Origin: Yersinia proxima
GTDB taxonomy: Bacteria > Pseudomonadota > Gammaproteobacteria > Enterobacterales > Enterobacteriaceae
Direction: 5' to 3'
Assembly: GCF_902170785.1 (NCBI RefSeq)
Contig: NZ_CABHYG010000016.1
Span: 248,001-312,000, forward strand
DNA length: 64,000 nucleotides
The notes beneath the pieces were generated by a model that was not told the DNA's origin, did no database searches, and saw only the letters and a list, made by a program, of their open reading frames with translations. Positions 9,274 to 19,479 of the stretch are shown in pieces (positions within the stretch are counted from its first letter, which is position 1; each line of letters opens with the position of its first letter). The translations under genes were made by a program, and so were the position numbers.

Positions 9274-12200
9274 GTTATTCTCCACCGCATTCTTGCCAAC
9301 CTGCGCTCCGGCAACCGTATCAGCGGTGCTGTCACCCGTCAATCCACCCGCCAGTCCTGCGGCCAATGTCGCCAATGCGCTGACCGTCTGCTTCTGATCT
9401 TCACTGAGATTATTCTTGTCCCAACCCATTGCCGCGATTATCGTCGGGGCCATTAACTCCGCACTGGCCGCACCCGCAGCACCCGCCAGCGCGCTGTTAC
9501 CACTGGCATAGGCCGTGACCGCACCCAATACGGCATGCGCCATCGTATTAGCTACCTGATTGTCACCAGTACTTTTCTTAATCACTTCAGCCAGATACGG
9601 AGCAGCACCGCCCGCTAATGCTTGTGCCATATTACCGCCTGCCAGGCCCTGAACCGCCGCCGTGGCAGCTTGAATACCCTGTTGCAGCGCGCTGCCGGTG
9701 CCATAAGGAGCCATGGCGGTATTGCGTATCTGGTTAGTCAGCTGTTCTTCCGTCGGCGTCAGGTTGCCTTTCGCCGCCAGCGCTTCTTTTGCTGCCTGAA
9801 TCGCTTTCGGATCTTTCAGCGCTTTTTCTTCCGCTATTTTACCTTGCGTTCTGGCGATATCACCGACCTGCGCCCCGATCTCCCCAATCAGTTGCGCGGC
9901 CTTCAGCCGGTTTTGTTCTTTCTCTTTATCAAAAATCGGCCCAATACTGCCATTGGCATTGTCGGTGTCACGACTCAGTTCCGCGATATCCTGTTGCTGG
10001 TTGGCTTGATCACGGACAGTGATGGTGCCATCACTGACTGCTGCTTGCGTGGTGCCTTCTGCATGGCCTTTGCCCCCCAGGCCCGACAGCGCGACACTAC
10101 CCAGATTGCTCAACAGGTCAGAGCCGACCGGCCCGCCGGAACTCAGGCTGCCGCCCTGATGTTCAGCTTTGAAATCCGCCTGATTATGGATATCACTGAA
10201 GCCAAGCGTACCGGTATCCAGTGTGTTTTTATCGGCAGTGGCGGTAGAAGCAATCACCGCACCATCAAGCTGGGTATGCTCGCCGACCGTGATATCAAAA
10301 CCACCTTTGCCTGCGAAGATGCCGGTCTGTTCCTGCACCGAGTCAAAGTTGCTGTGCAGCTTGTCGCGACTCATGCTCAGGTTGGCAGAACCACCACCAC
10401 CAATGACCGCAACACTGACACCACCGCTGACACTGGTCTGTTTCGAATCATAGTTATCGCTGTCTTGCTGGCTTTGCAGCAGCAGGTCACGACCTACATC
10501 CACTTTGACGGTTTCACCGCTCGCCTGAGCACCTATCAGTGAGGTATCGCGACCACTGTGTAGCGACAGTGTGCCGCCACTGTCGATCTGAGTTTCACTC
10601 CAGAAGGTGCCGTCGCCGTGTTCTTTCCCCTGGCTCTTATTAGCGTTGGCAAAGATACTCAGGCCACCACCAGAGCTACCAAAACCCAAACTGACACCAA
10701 TATTGCCGCCGCTGCTGCTGTTGCTGCCGTCGGTTTTTTGCGTATTAGCGGCACCGAGCAGCAACAAATCTCTCGCCGCATCCAATGTCGTATCGCCACC
10801 CGCTTTGAGCTGGCTGCCCGCAATCAGGATATCGCCGCTGTTCGCCTGGCTGCCTTTTCCGGTCGCATTGATGGTCAGATTATTGCCTGCCGTCAGGGAC
10901 GAACCACTCACACTGGTCTGTTCCTGATGTTGCTGCGAGGCCGATTTCTGTGACCCTAATGAAATACTAATGCCCACCATGCTGGCGGCATCGCCGCCTT
11001 GAGCCTCCACCAGTTGTCCGGCCTGCACCGCCTGAATCCCCAATAGCGCTGCCTTGGTACCCTGCAAGGCAGCCAACCGGCCGTCGGGCTCTTTTTTGGC
11101 ATCCTGTGCGGTGGTGACGGCGCTGTTGACCGCGCTGCCGACCGCGCCAGACAAGGCGACGGTGATGCCACTCTGTTTGCTCTCGGCGGTATGTTGTTGA
11201 GACAGGTGGTTTTCCGCCGCCGTTATCGCGACATCTGACCCTTTCAGGCTGATGTCTTTATTGGCGATCACTTCGCTGCCATGAATATTTAACTGATTTC
11301 CCGCATCAAGAGTGACATTGCCGCCCAGACTACCAATAGTGCTACCTACATTGGAGATGGATTTGCCGGTGTCGGTGGTTTTCTGGCTATTACTCCCAAT
11401 CGTGACGCCAATCCCGCCGGTGGTCATCAGGCCCGATTTTTTCTGCTCGAACAGGTGAGACTCGCTCTCGCTCTGCTGTGCGGTACTGACGGTGATGTTC
11501 TCTTTCGCCCGCAGGTTAACATCGTTATCGGCCACCAAGTTGCTGCCGGTGACCGCGATATTTTTGCCGCTAACATCAATAGAACCCGCCGAGAGCATCG
11601 AGCCGACCGCCAGTGTCTGGCTAATACTGTCTTCGGTGCGTGTGGTGGTAGTCGATGCCAGACCTTTTTTCTTGCCAGTATGAATACGCTGCTCATCGTG
11701 CTGTTCGGTCTGAGTGGCGACGGTGATATCGCCACCCGCCGCCAGCTTCAGCGCGCCGTCGGTTTGCACCGCGCTGGCACTGAGGGTGATGTCTTGCGCT
11801 GCCTGTAAATTGATATCGCTTTTGGCGTTCAACTGGCTGCCGAGCAGGGTTTCATCATAGAGATTGACCGAACTGGTATGGCGTTTACTGGAAGATTCGC
11901 CGGTGACATGCAGGCTGTCGGTGGCCGCACTCAGGTTGATATTCTGCGCCTGCACATCAAGGGTGTCGGCATTGATATTGGCTCCCATGGCAGTCAGATT
12001 ATTGACATTGGCGGTCAATGCACCACCGACATTTACCTCGCTACCCAGATGGCGAATATGCTCACTGGTCGAACTGCCACGGCCATCACTTGTACTTATC
12101 TGGTCACTGCGTTCGACAGTATTAAGCAGCCAGTCGCCACCAGTATTGACCTGAAGATCCTTACCGACATTCACACTCGCGCCTTGCAGGATAAAGTCGC

Positions 12201-15200
12201 GCTCGGTATTAATCACCGCGTTGTTACTGACATTGATACTCGCCAGCGGCCCCAGCAGGGTTTGGTTACGTAACACTGAGCCATTGTTGCTACTGAGTTG
12301 TTCAGTGTCGGTGCGCAGGATTAAATCGCGCCCGCTATCCAGTTGCAGGTTAGCCGCGTTTAGCCGCGCGCCGGTCAGGTCGATATCACTGTTCAACGTA
12401 CTGAGTTGCAGGTTATTGCCCGCCTCAAGCAAGCCGCCATTGCTGGTTAGGGTGATATCTTTTGCCATGCTGATGCGCAGGTCATTAGTGGCTTTGATGG
12501 CCCCCTGATTACTTAAACCCTGAACATCGGTAAGTTCGATATTATTGGCCGCAATCAATGTGCCGTTAGCCTGTAGATCACCCGGTTTCACCCCCGCCAG
12601 ATAGACCACCGGCACCAACACGGTTTGTCCGGCGACTTCCCGGCTTTCCATTAGCACGATATTGCCAGTTAATGCTGCCATCTGCTCAGCACTGAGGTGA
12701 GTGCCGAGGGCAATATTAAATGCTTTGCTGTACTCAAGTCCTGCCGCAAATAACTGCTCGAACTGCTCTTGCGCGCTACGGTAATCACTGGTGACCGTTT
12801 GACCGGTTAATGCCAGCACCTGATCTCGCACCAGACGCTGCTCGTAGGCGCTATCCCCCAGGCGTTTGAATATCACATCCGGGTCATTATTTAACTGCTG
12901 GAGTACGTAGTCTGATCCCTTCCAGTTATTCAGATTGGCAAACGCAGGGTTGGTTTCTATCAGATAGCCGCCACTTACTGCACGATCAGGAGCCGCGAGG
13001 CCGGTGCGATCCAAATTAGCGGACGGGTTATTGATACTGCCAAGCGAGAGGTCACTTTCCGGGCCAGGTGCATACTGGCCTTTATCTGTACTGAGTTGGT
13101 ACAGGCCACCACTGGGAAGTGTCAGCGAAATACCGTTAAACTCAACAGCAATCTCCTTGCCGATATTGTCGCGATCACTCGGTGGGGTGATTGCCCCGGA
13201 GTTTGCTCCATTGTGGATAGTCGTGCCACTGCCACTAATGGTTTTCGCCGTAAGACTGGAAGCGTATTGGTTGGTCGCATGTTCTTTGACCTCCGGCCCC
13301 CAACTCCGGCCCCACAAATTGCCTTTGTAGTTGCGGTAGCGCCACTCACCGGTGGAGGTTGTTCTTTCAATCAACCGTTGTGCACTCCCCCAACCATCCT
13401 GACTCAGCGTAACACCGGAGAGGTCAATCTCGCCTTGCGCACTCACTTTGCTCCAGAAATTTTCCAGTGTGCCGACATGAGGTGCTAAGTTTCCGCCCGC
13501 TAACAGTTGTGCTTCAGGGCTTATCTGATCAATGCTGTTTTTGGCGGTGGTTGACGTATAGTTTGTGCCGATATAATCGCTGTTATCTGCCCCCCCATGA
13601 GGTGGCTCAGAATAGCGCCCGCCCGGAATATCGGGGTTTTCCGCCGTCCAGTAGGCCGACCCACTCACCGTACCTACCACCACGAAATTGTTATTGGCGG
13701 TTAAGATATGGCGGCTATTGGTCAACTTGCTGGCGTAAACCAGCAGATCTTTGCCAGATTCAATCAGGCCAGAAATATTGAGAATCTGTGCTGCCGTCAG
13801 GTAATTTCCACTATTATCTTGCCCACCCGCCAGAATGACCTTGCCCATACCTAAAATGGTGGTGGTTGGCGCAGTGTCTGTGTTGGTGACAGTATCACTG
13901 TTCTCAATCACCGGTGCCAGTAAGGCTAATGTGCCATTTTCATCCGTTGCGCCGATGAGAGCTTTAGGGCCGGAGTTGGTGATGCGATCTCGCGCTTTAA
14001 GTGTGGCTTCAGCTCCAATAATGCTGCCGCTGTTGAACAAGCTGGTGGAGTCGGTACTGAGTTTTCGGCCCGCCAACAACAGCCCGTCATTGGTTAAGGC
14101 ACCCTGAGTGGTAAAGGTTAAATCTCGCCCAGCCTGGAGGGTAGAACCTGCCAGATTGTTGAAATCACTCAGTAAACCAATGGTCAGATCCTGACTGGCA
14201 CTGACTTTACCTGCACCGCCATCAAACTGACCAAGATTTAACGAGATATTATTCGCTGCCAGCGCGCCACCTTGGTTATTGAGCGTTTGACCTGCATTTG
14301 CGCCCGCAGTCATGGTCAGCGAGCCAAGGGAGATGATGTTGGCGCGTTGTGTGCTGATATCACCACTGTTGGCGATAATATTCATCTCGCGGGCTTGCGT
14401 GTAGCTGTCGGCAAGATTAACCCGACTACCGGTTAACGTCATAGCTCCCGCCGCGAGGGTTTGCCCTTGTGCGATCAAGTCCTGACGGGTGATTACCGTC
14501 AGGTTGCCCGCATCAATCAGGCGACCATCACTCTGTATCCCCGCACCCAACAGGCTGGTGCTGTTGCTATCAAGGCGCTGTGCCTGAACTGCCACGTTGC
14601 CTTTAGAAAGCAAGGTGCCAGCGCGGTTATCCAGATAACCGGCCAGATTGAGGTTGAAATCCGTGATGCCGGTTTGTGCGATGACGCCGCCGATATTAGA
14701 GAGTGATTGCGCGACGAGACTTATCTGCCCGGCAATCAGGCTGGCTTTATCAGTACGTAACAGGGTAGTTGTCCCGGCGGATAACTGTGTTGCGGCTTTA
14801 ACCACCGCTTCAGTTAAGGTGATATCGCCCGATTTGGCCGCGAGAGCGATGGCATTAGCCTGAGTCTGGCTGCCGGTTAAATCAAGTTGGCTCCCTGACA
14901 GCGCTAATGCACCTGCAGCGATATTTTGCCCTTGCGCAATCAAGGTGTGCTCTGTGGTGATAGTCAAATCACCGCTGTTGGTTCGGCTCCCATCGGCCTT
15001 CAAACCTGCCGCTAGCAGGGATGAACTGCTGCTGAGTAAGTCGTTAGCACTCAGTTGGAGGTTGCCAAGCGCTGCAATGGAGCCACTGTTCGCGACATTT
15101 CCACCAGACTGCCACTGTAGTGCGCCTTGGCTATAAACGGAGCCGGAGTTAGCCGTATTGCCATGCACGGTTAACTCGCTGTTCCCAGTGCCATAGAGGC

Positions 15201-17754
15201 TGCCACTGTTATCCAGATTACCTTTAGTCAACAGGTGTAAATTGCCCCTGGCGGCATACAGGCTGCCCTTATTGGTTAGGTCACCGGTGGCAGAAAGCGC
15301 CATTTGATCACCTGCGCTATACAGGGTGCCGCTATTGTTGAGATAGCCCTCAGTGGATAACTGCATATCCCCGCGAGTTTGTATCACACCGCTGTTAGCC
15401 AGATTGCCCGTAGAGGCTAACGTCAATTGTTGTTCAGTGTAAATCTCGCCCCGATTTTCGGCATTTCCGTTAACCGTAAATTGCCCAACACCGGCGGCAT
15501 ACAGAGCCCCGCTATTAAACAGGCTATCAGTGTTTAGTGACAAATCCCGACCGGCCAGTAGGGCGCTGCTGTTGTCAGCATTGGTGTTGCTGATACTGAG
15601 CGCCCTCAGTTGCATATCTCGTCCGGCTTCCAGTTTGTACTGGTTAGTCAGTGCGCCACTGGTGTTAAAGGCCAGATCGCGCCCCGCTGTTAGCCGTGCG
15701 CCAACCTGATGAGTGAAATCACTTTGCAGGCGTATCCACATGTCGGTCGCAGCAGCAATTTCCCCTTTGCTGCTATCAAGTTTGGCGACATTGAGCTGAA
15801 TATTATCCGCATGCAATTTACCGCCATGGTTATTCAGGGTTTGTTTCGAGTTTGCTGCGGCGTTGATCGCAAGGGTTCCGGGAGTGAGCACTGTCGCGTC
15901 TTGCGTAGAAACATCGCCGTCGCGGGCCGTTATGGTGATATTGCCAGCCTGAGTTTGGCTACCGGTGAGATCAACACGGCTGCCAGATAATGTTATGGCA
16001 CCCGCAGCCACATTTTGCCCTTGGGCAATCAATGCCTGATGCGTGGCGACATTCAGTTCACCTCTCTGAGCCAGCTTGCCATCGCTCTGCACTCCGGCAC
16101 CGAGCAAACTATTAGTATTGCTATTCAGCGTTTCGGCTTGTAACGAGAGTTTGCCTCCAGAGAGGATTTTGCCATCACGGTTATCAATATTACCCGGCAG
16201 ATTCAGATTGAAATCTGTGGTTCCCGTTTGAGCTATCACGCCGCCAATATTGGCGAGCGCTTGCGCGTCGAATGTCACTTGCCCGGCAACCAGATTGGCA
16301 TTGTCGGTACGCAGTTGTGAGGCGGTTGAGGCAGAAAGATGCTGGCTGGCGGATAATCTGGCTCCGCTGAGATCAATTGGCCCGCCTTGTGAGGTCAAAG
16401 TGATATCACGGCTCTGGGTTTGACTGCCACTCAGATCGATACTGTGCGCGTTGAGATTCTGCGCCGTACCACTGACATTTTTCCCTTGGGCGATTAGCTG
16501 CCCGTTGGCTTCAATGCTAAGAGTGCCGCCGGTAACACCGCTGTTGTCGGATTTGACACCCGCACCCAAGAGAGAATTGTGGTTACTGTTTACCTCAGCC
16601 GCGCGCAGAGTAGTATCCCCTGCAGCGGCAATGGTGCCACTGTTACTGAGCTTACCCGCCGTCGTGAGTTGGGTATCACCACTGGCGTAGAGCACACCTG
16701 AGTTATCAATATCGGCGGAAGTCTTCACCACCAGTTGCGTCGCACTGTTGATCTGACCACTGTTGATCAGCATACCATCAGCTGTGATAGTAATATCGCC
16801 CGCTGAAGCACCTATCTCGCCCGCGTTACGCACGCCGACACCGCTTTCCGTCCCAATCAGGCGAATTTTACCTGCATACATGCCGCCCAAATTGGCAACA
16901 TCCACCGCCACTGTCGGGTGCGGGCTGCCATCGGCGGCTTTGGCATTTATATTCTGATGCGCGGCATCGATCTGATTGCGCCCGGCAGTGGCTTTCAGAT
17001 CATTGGCCCAAATACCGGCATTCACTTTAACGGAACGAGCGATCAGATCAGTATGATCCTGACGGCTGCTGTCCAGACCTTTACCCTGAATAACAATCTC
17101 ACCCCGCTCGACATCATAGCCAGTGAGCTGGCCGTTATTGAGCTGCGCCTGACCGGTCGTTAAGGTCGCGCGGTTGGCATTAATAAAACCACAGCCTTCG
17201 CAGGTAATGCCCGCCGGGTTGGCGATAACTACCTGTGCTTTGTGCCCAGCCACCTCGATATAACCGTTGAGTCTGCTGGGGTCACGGCTGTTGACTTCAT
17301 TGAGAATAATACTGGCTTCACCGCGCGCCAGCGACGGGTTACCGCTGATAAAACCGCCGAGTTGCGTCTGATTGACACCCTGTCCGTTATTGAGGATCAC
17401 GCCACGATTATCGACATCAAATTGGCTGTAAACGTTACGGGAAACGCCACCACTGCTGGGCGCCTGGATATTAACCTGTGGCGTACCGTTAGCGCTGCTG
17501 ATAATGGTGGGTTGCTGATTCCCCGGCGCACTGGCATCGGCAACAATATTGGCCTGAGCGGATAATGAGACGCAACCTAAGGCCAGTAACAGGCTAAAGC
17601 TCAGTGACGATAGCGCACTGATACGGCGACTTTGCGTATGCCCTACACCTGACGATGGCGATGATGCAGCCCGACCAGAGGCGGCGATATCAGCCACCAC
17701 CATCAACATGCCACGCGCTTTGTTGAAAACGATACGGTACAGGTTGTTATTCAT
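8359..17754 (-). CDS. cdiA: CdiA contact-dependent inhibition effector with TNT toxin domain
   Basis: A 3131-residue two-partner secretion exoprotein. Residues 1-25 form an extended signal peptide region (NLYRIVFNKARG), with predicted cleavage after AQA at 66-68. The TPS domain follows, with NPSL (139-142) and NPAGITCEGCGF (179-190, paired Cys). Haemagglutinin repeats occupy about 300-1350, a non-repetitive Trp/Tyr/Gly-rich segment (receptor-binding/YP-like) about 1370-1720, and a second repeat block about 1750-2450. The pretoxin region ends in VENN at 2824-2827. The last 118 residues match the TNT fold: GWDWPKNLGFEGDPV, GTRLDRYG, APKGTPYEQRAL and APAFGQLGGG. TNT domains hydrolyse NAD(P)+. 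The gene lies 36 bases after cdiB and is coupled to the immunity gene. Confidence 0.93.
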   Translation of the reverse strand: MNNNLYRIVFNKARGMLMVVADIAASGRAASSPSSGVGHTQSRRISALSSLSFSLLLALGCVSLSAQANIVADASAPGNQQPTIISSANGTPQVNIQAPSSGGVSRNVYSQFDVDNRGVILNNGQGVNQTQLGGFISGNPSLARGEASIILNEVNSRDPSRLNGYIEVAGHKAQVVIANPAGITCEGCGFINANRATLTTGQAQLNNGQLTGYDVERGEIVIQGKGLDSSRQDHTDLIARSVKVNAGIWANDLKATAGRNQIDAAHQNINAKAADGSPHPTVAVDVANLGGMYAGKIRLIGTESGVGVRNAGEIGASAGDITITADGMLINSGQINSATQLVVKTSADIDNSGVLYASGDTQLTTAGKLSNSGTIAAAGDTTLRAAEVNSNHNSLLGAGVKSDNSGVTGGTLSIEANGQLIAQGKNVSGTAQNLNAHSIDLSGSQTQSRDITLTSQGGPIDLSGARLSASQHLSASTASQLRTDNANLVAGQVTFDAQALANIGGVIAQTGTTDFNLNLPGNIDNRDGKILSGGKLSLQAETLNSNTNSLLGAGVQSDGKLAQRGELNVATHQALIAQGQNVAAGAITLSGSRVDLTGSQTQAGNITITARDGDVSTQDATVLTPGTLAINAAANSKQTLNNHGGKLHADNIQLNVAKLDSSKGEIAAATDMWIRLQSDFTHQVGARLTAGRDLAFNTSGALTNQYKLEAGRDMQLRALSISNTNADNSSALLAGRDLSLNTDSLFNSGALYAAGVGQFTVNGNAENRGEIYTEQQLTLASTGNLANSGVIQTRGDMQLSTEGYLNNSGTLYSAGDQMALSATGDLTNKGSLYAARGNLHLLTKGNLDNSGSLYGTGNSELTVHGNTANSGSVYSQGALQWQSGGNVANSGSIAALGNLQLSANDLLSSSSSLLAAGLKADGSRTNSGDLTITTEHTLIAQGQNIAAGALALSGSQLDLTGSQTQANAIALAAKSGDITLTEAVVKAATQLSAGTTTLLRTDKASLIAGQISLVAQSLSNIGGVIAQTGITDFNLNLAGYLDNRAGTLLSKGNVAVQAQRLDSNSTSLLGAGIQSDGRLIDAGNLTVITRQDLIAQGQTLAAGAMTLTGSRVNLADSYTQAREMNIIANSGDISTQRANIISLGSLTMTAGANAGQTLNNQGGALAANNISLNLGQFDGGAGKVSASQDLTIGLLSDFNNLAGSTLQAGRDLTFTTQGALTNDGLLLAGRKLSTDSTSLFNSGSIIGAEATLKARDRITNSGPKALIGATDENGTLALLAPVIENSDTVTNTDTAPTTTILGMGKVILAGGQDNSGNYLTAAQILNISGLIESGKDLLVYASKLTNSRHILTANNNFVVVGTVSGSAYWTAENPDIPGGRYSEPPHGGADNSDYIGTNYTSTTAKNSIDQISPEAQLLAGGNLAPHVGTLENFWSKVSAQGEIDLSGVTLSQDGWGSAQRLIERTTSTGEWRYRNYKGNLWGRSWGPEVKEHATNQYASSLTAKTISGSGTTIHNGANSGAITPPSDRDNIGKEIAVEFNGISLTLPSGGLYQLSTDKGQYAPGPESDLSLGSINNPSANLDRTGLAAPDRAVSGGYLIETNPAFANLNNWKGSDYVLQQLNNDPDVIFKRLGDSAYEQRLVRDQVLALTGQTVTSDYRSAQEQFEQLFAAGLEYSKAFNIALGTHLSAEQMAALTGNIVLMESREVAGQTVLVPVVYLAGVKPGDLQANGTLIAANNIELTDVQGLSNQGAIKATNDLRISMAKDITLTSNGGLLEAGNNLQLSTLNSDIDLTGARLNAANLQLDSGRDLILRTDTEQLSSNNGSVLRNQTLLGPLASINVSNNAVINTERDFILQGASVNVGKDLQVNTGGDWLLNTVERSDQISTSDGRGSSTSEHIRHLGSEVNVGGALTANVNNLTAMGANINADTLDVQAQNINLSAATDSLHVTGESSSKRHTSSVNLYDETLLGSQLNAKSDINLQAAQDITLSASAVQTDGALKLAAGGDITVATQTEQHDEQRIHTGKKKGLASTTTTRTEDSISQTLAVGSMLSAGSIDVSGKNIAVTGSNLVADNDVNLRAKENITVSTAQQSESESHLFEQKKSGLMTTGGIGVTIGSNSQKTTDTGKSISNVGSTIGSLGGNVTLDAGNQLNIHGSEVIANKDISLKGSDVAITAAENHLSQQHTAESKQSGITVALSGAVGSAVNSAVTTAQDAKKEPDGRLAALQGTKAALLGIQAVQAGQLVEAQGGDAASMVGISISLGSQKSASQQHQEQTSVSGSSLTAGNNLTINATGKGSQANSGDILIAGSQLKAGGDTTLDAARDLLLLGAANTQKTDGSNSSSGGNIGVSLGFGSSGGGLSIFANANKSQGKEHGDGTFWSETQIDSGGTLSLHSGRDTSLIGAQASGETVKVDVGRDLLLQSQQDSDNYDSKQTSVSGGVSVAVIGGGGSANLSMSRDKLHSNFDSVQEQTGIFAGKGGFDITVGEHTQLDGAVIASTATADKNTLDTGTLGFSDIHNQADFKAEHQGGSLSSGGPVGSDLLSNLGSVALSGLGGKGHAEGTTQAAVSDGTITVRDQANQQQDIAELSRDTDNANGSIGPIFDKEKEQNRLKAAQLIGEIGAQVGDIARTQGKIAEEKALKDPKAIQAAKEALAAKGNLTPTEEQLTNQIRNTAMAPYGTGSALQQGIQAATAAVQGLAGGNMAQALAGGAAPYLAEVIKKSTGDNQVANTMAHAVLGAVTAYASGNSALAGAAGAASAELMAPTIIAAMGWDKNNLSEDQKQTVSALATLAAGLAGGLTGDSTADTVAGAQVGKNAVENNYLSNQQRSDRDKEFDACKGHEFCQLQVGAKWDAISMGQDVAYAAGMVVGVPQGLYDSVESLSKSISDPVAAYDAIKQLIASDDIFSTMSDAVKQSYIDRINLMESEYQKAGASGAYNAGVEAGKLVSDMIGAVAGGVGVAKVGTALTEKIAAKIVGKIESPNLKTPSGNPNSSSAVTDVEAGGYSYYDQFKNANGGWDWPKNLGFEGDPVKTTIPVGTRLDRYGEPNGSFLAPKGTPYEQRALAPGAKAEKYYEYEVIKPLPAIRGEIAPAFGQLGGGVQILPNMQERVNVDWLVKNGYLREIK

Positions 17755-17790
17755 AACTCATCCCAGAGAGTAAAACGTTAATCGGGCGTA

Positions 17791-19479
17791 TCAGTATTGC
17801 CAGTTCAGGTTAAAGCCCAGAGTCACCGAATCGGTTTTGAATCCATCAGGTTTAGAGAGCGGTTTGCCCACAAACAGGTCGTAGCGGGTATTCAGAATAT
17901 TGCCACGAGCGCCGATGGCAGCGCCCGCCAAATGCTGTCCCAGCAGATAAGCGGCACTGCGACCGCCAACTTCGCCGTAATCCACACCGACATACAGCTC
18001 ATGCCCAGGCAGCGGGGTGTACCAACCGAGATCATTGCGCACTGTCCAGCCACGGTCAGCATTCAGCGTGCGCTCGCCATCAAAACCACGCACTGACCAG
18101 CGACCACCGATACTGAATTGATCCTGTGGTGTCAGCGGTGTGTTAGTGCTTTGCCGCTGGTATTGCAGGTTGTAGTGGAATTTTTGCGTCAAGGCGGCAA
18201 AAGGAATATCCAGTTGCGCATTCAAGCGCAGAATTTTACTCAGGGCGGTGCCTTCCCCGACATACTCTTCCTGCGCGGGCATCGCACCAAACCAGCGGGT
18301 GCCGCGCTGATAGCTGATACCGGCATCCAGTGTGGCTTGCGAAATAAAGTGGCGATGTTCCAGCCCAATACGCCAGGCCGAGGTGCGACGGCGTTGCACT
18401 TCCACTTCGGTATCATTGATGTAGTTTTTCGACGAGCGGGTCAGCACATCGTAGGTAAAAGTGGTTTTCTGGTTGGCGTTGCGGTGCAACAGACGACTGA
18501 GTTGCAGTGTCACATTCTCACTTTCACCCCGATAGCTGTAGTCGCCATTTAGACCTGCTACCGTCTGATGATAGTCATAGCTGCTGGCGGTAATACCTGC
18601 AGTCCAGTAACCGAACGGCAGCGAGTAATGGCCGGTGAGGTTATTGGTGCCTTTGTCGCCGCGATTCTTTATTGAACCACCAGCCGAAACATAAAACAGG
18701 TCACTTAAAGATAAAGGGTTGTCCAGAAACAGTGTCGCGCCCCCTTGATAGCGGCCGGTGCTGCGGGTGCCGGAGTCATCCAACGACGCTGCCAGCCGCC
18801 ACATTTTGCTCTGTTTCCAGTTCAGAGCGATATCGGTCTCACCGGGTGCAGAACCGGGGATCAACTCCATACTGGCTTGCACCGTAGGGACGCGCTGTAG
18901 ATTTTCCAGCCCTTGTTCGATATCACGCAAATCCAACAAGTTACCGGGGCGGGCGGGGAAAGCACTGAATAGTGTGACATGCCGATCACTGTCAGGTGTC
19001 AGCGCCACATGACGTATTTTGCCGGGCACCACTTGTAGTGCCAGAGTACCACTATTCAAATCCTGCTGTGGAGCCAGGACACGGGTAGTGACATAGCCAT
19101 GGTCAATCAGCCGATTTTGTAATTGGCCCATCAGCAGGTTAATTCCCTTGGCACCCAGACACTGGTTTTGCGCCTGCTCGGCGAGTCGTTGCAATGGCAA
19201 CCAGCGGGGTAATGGCTCAGTTCCACTGACGGCGACGCGCTGAATGACAAAACAGGGTTTCTCTACAGGGAAAGTGATGCGCCCAACAGATGCTGACGGC
19301 GCAGATAAGCGCACATCTGGTGTGGAAGGTGCCAGACGCTCTTCCAGTGCCCGTTGCCGTTCCTGCTGATGAATACTTTGCTGCACAGGGGCTAATTCCG
19401 CACCATAGCTGGCAAATGTAATAGCTACCGCAGACAATAATATGCCAGCTATTAATTTTAAATAACAGGGACGCAGCAC
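17791..19479 (-). CDS. cdiB: CdiB two-partner secretion outer-membrane transporter
   Basis: A 562-residue TpsB protein of the FhaC/ShlB/CdiB class that exports CdiA across the outer membrane. It has a signal peptide (hydrophobic residues 7-27), an N-terminal plug helix and linker, two POTRA domains (about 70-230) and a C-terminal 16-stranded barrel containing the conserved VRGF loop-6 motif (463-466) and ending in an aromatic strand (NLNWQY). The start is GTG, eight bases after an AAGGA ribosome binding site; no in-frame ATG lies nearby. First gene of the cdiBAI operon. Confidence 0.95.
   Translation of the reverse strand: MLRPCYLKLIAGILLSAVAITFASYGAELAPVQQSIHQQERQRALEERLAPSTPDVRLSAPSASVGRITFPVEKPCFVIQRVAVSGTEPLPRWLPLQRLAEQAQNQCLGAKGINLLMGQLQNRLIDHGYVTTRVLAPQQDLNSGTLALQVVPGKIRHVALTPDSDRHVTLFSAFPARPGNLLDLRDIEQGLENLQRVPTVQASMELIPGSAPGETDIALNWKQSKMWRLAASLDDSGTRSTGRYQGGATLFLDNPLSLSDLFYVSAGGSIKNRGDKGTNNLTGHYSLPFGYWTAGITASSYDYHQTVAGLNGDYSYRGESENVTLQLSRLLHRNANQKTTFTYDVLTRSSKNYINDTEVEVQRRRTSAWRIGLEHRHFISQATLDAGISYQRGTRWFGAMPAQEEYVGEGTALSKILRLNAQLDIPFAALTQKFHYNLQYQRQSTNTPLTPQDQFSIGGRWSVRGFDGERTLNADRGWTVRNDLGWYTPLPGHELYVGVDYGEVGGRSAAYLLGQHLAGAAIGARGNILNTRYDLFVGKPLSKPDGFKTDSVTLGFNLNWQY

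Noticed and set aside
9622..10542. 306-codon plus-strand open frame inside cdiA
   Set aside because: It is antisense to the well-supported haemagglutinin frame, has no ribosome binding site and low-complexity content. Long antisense frames are common opposite such repetitive GC-rich genes.
14500..16600. Regular DNA repeats suggestive of a CRISPR array
   Set aside because: The repeats are protein-coding haemagglutinin repeats of differing sequence inside one open frame; no short identical repeats with unique spacers, and no cas genes, occur in the window.
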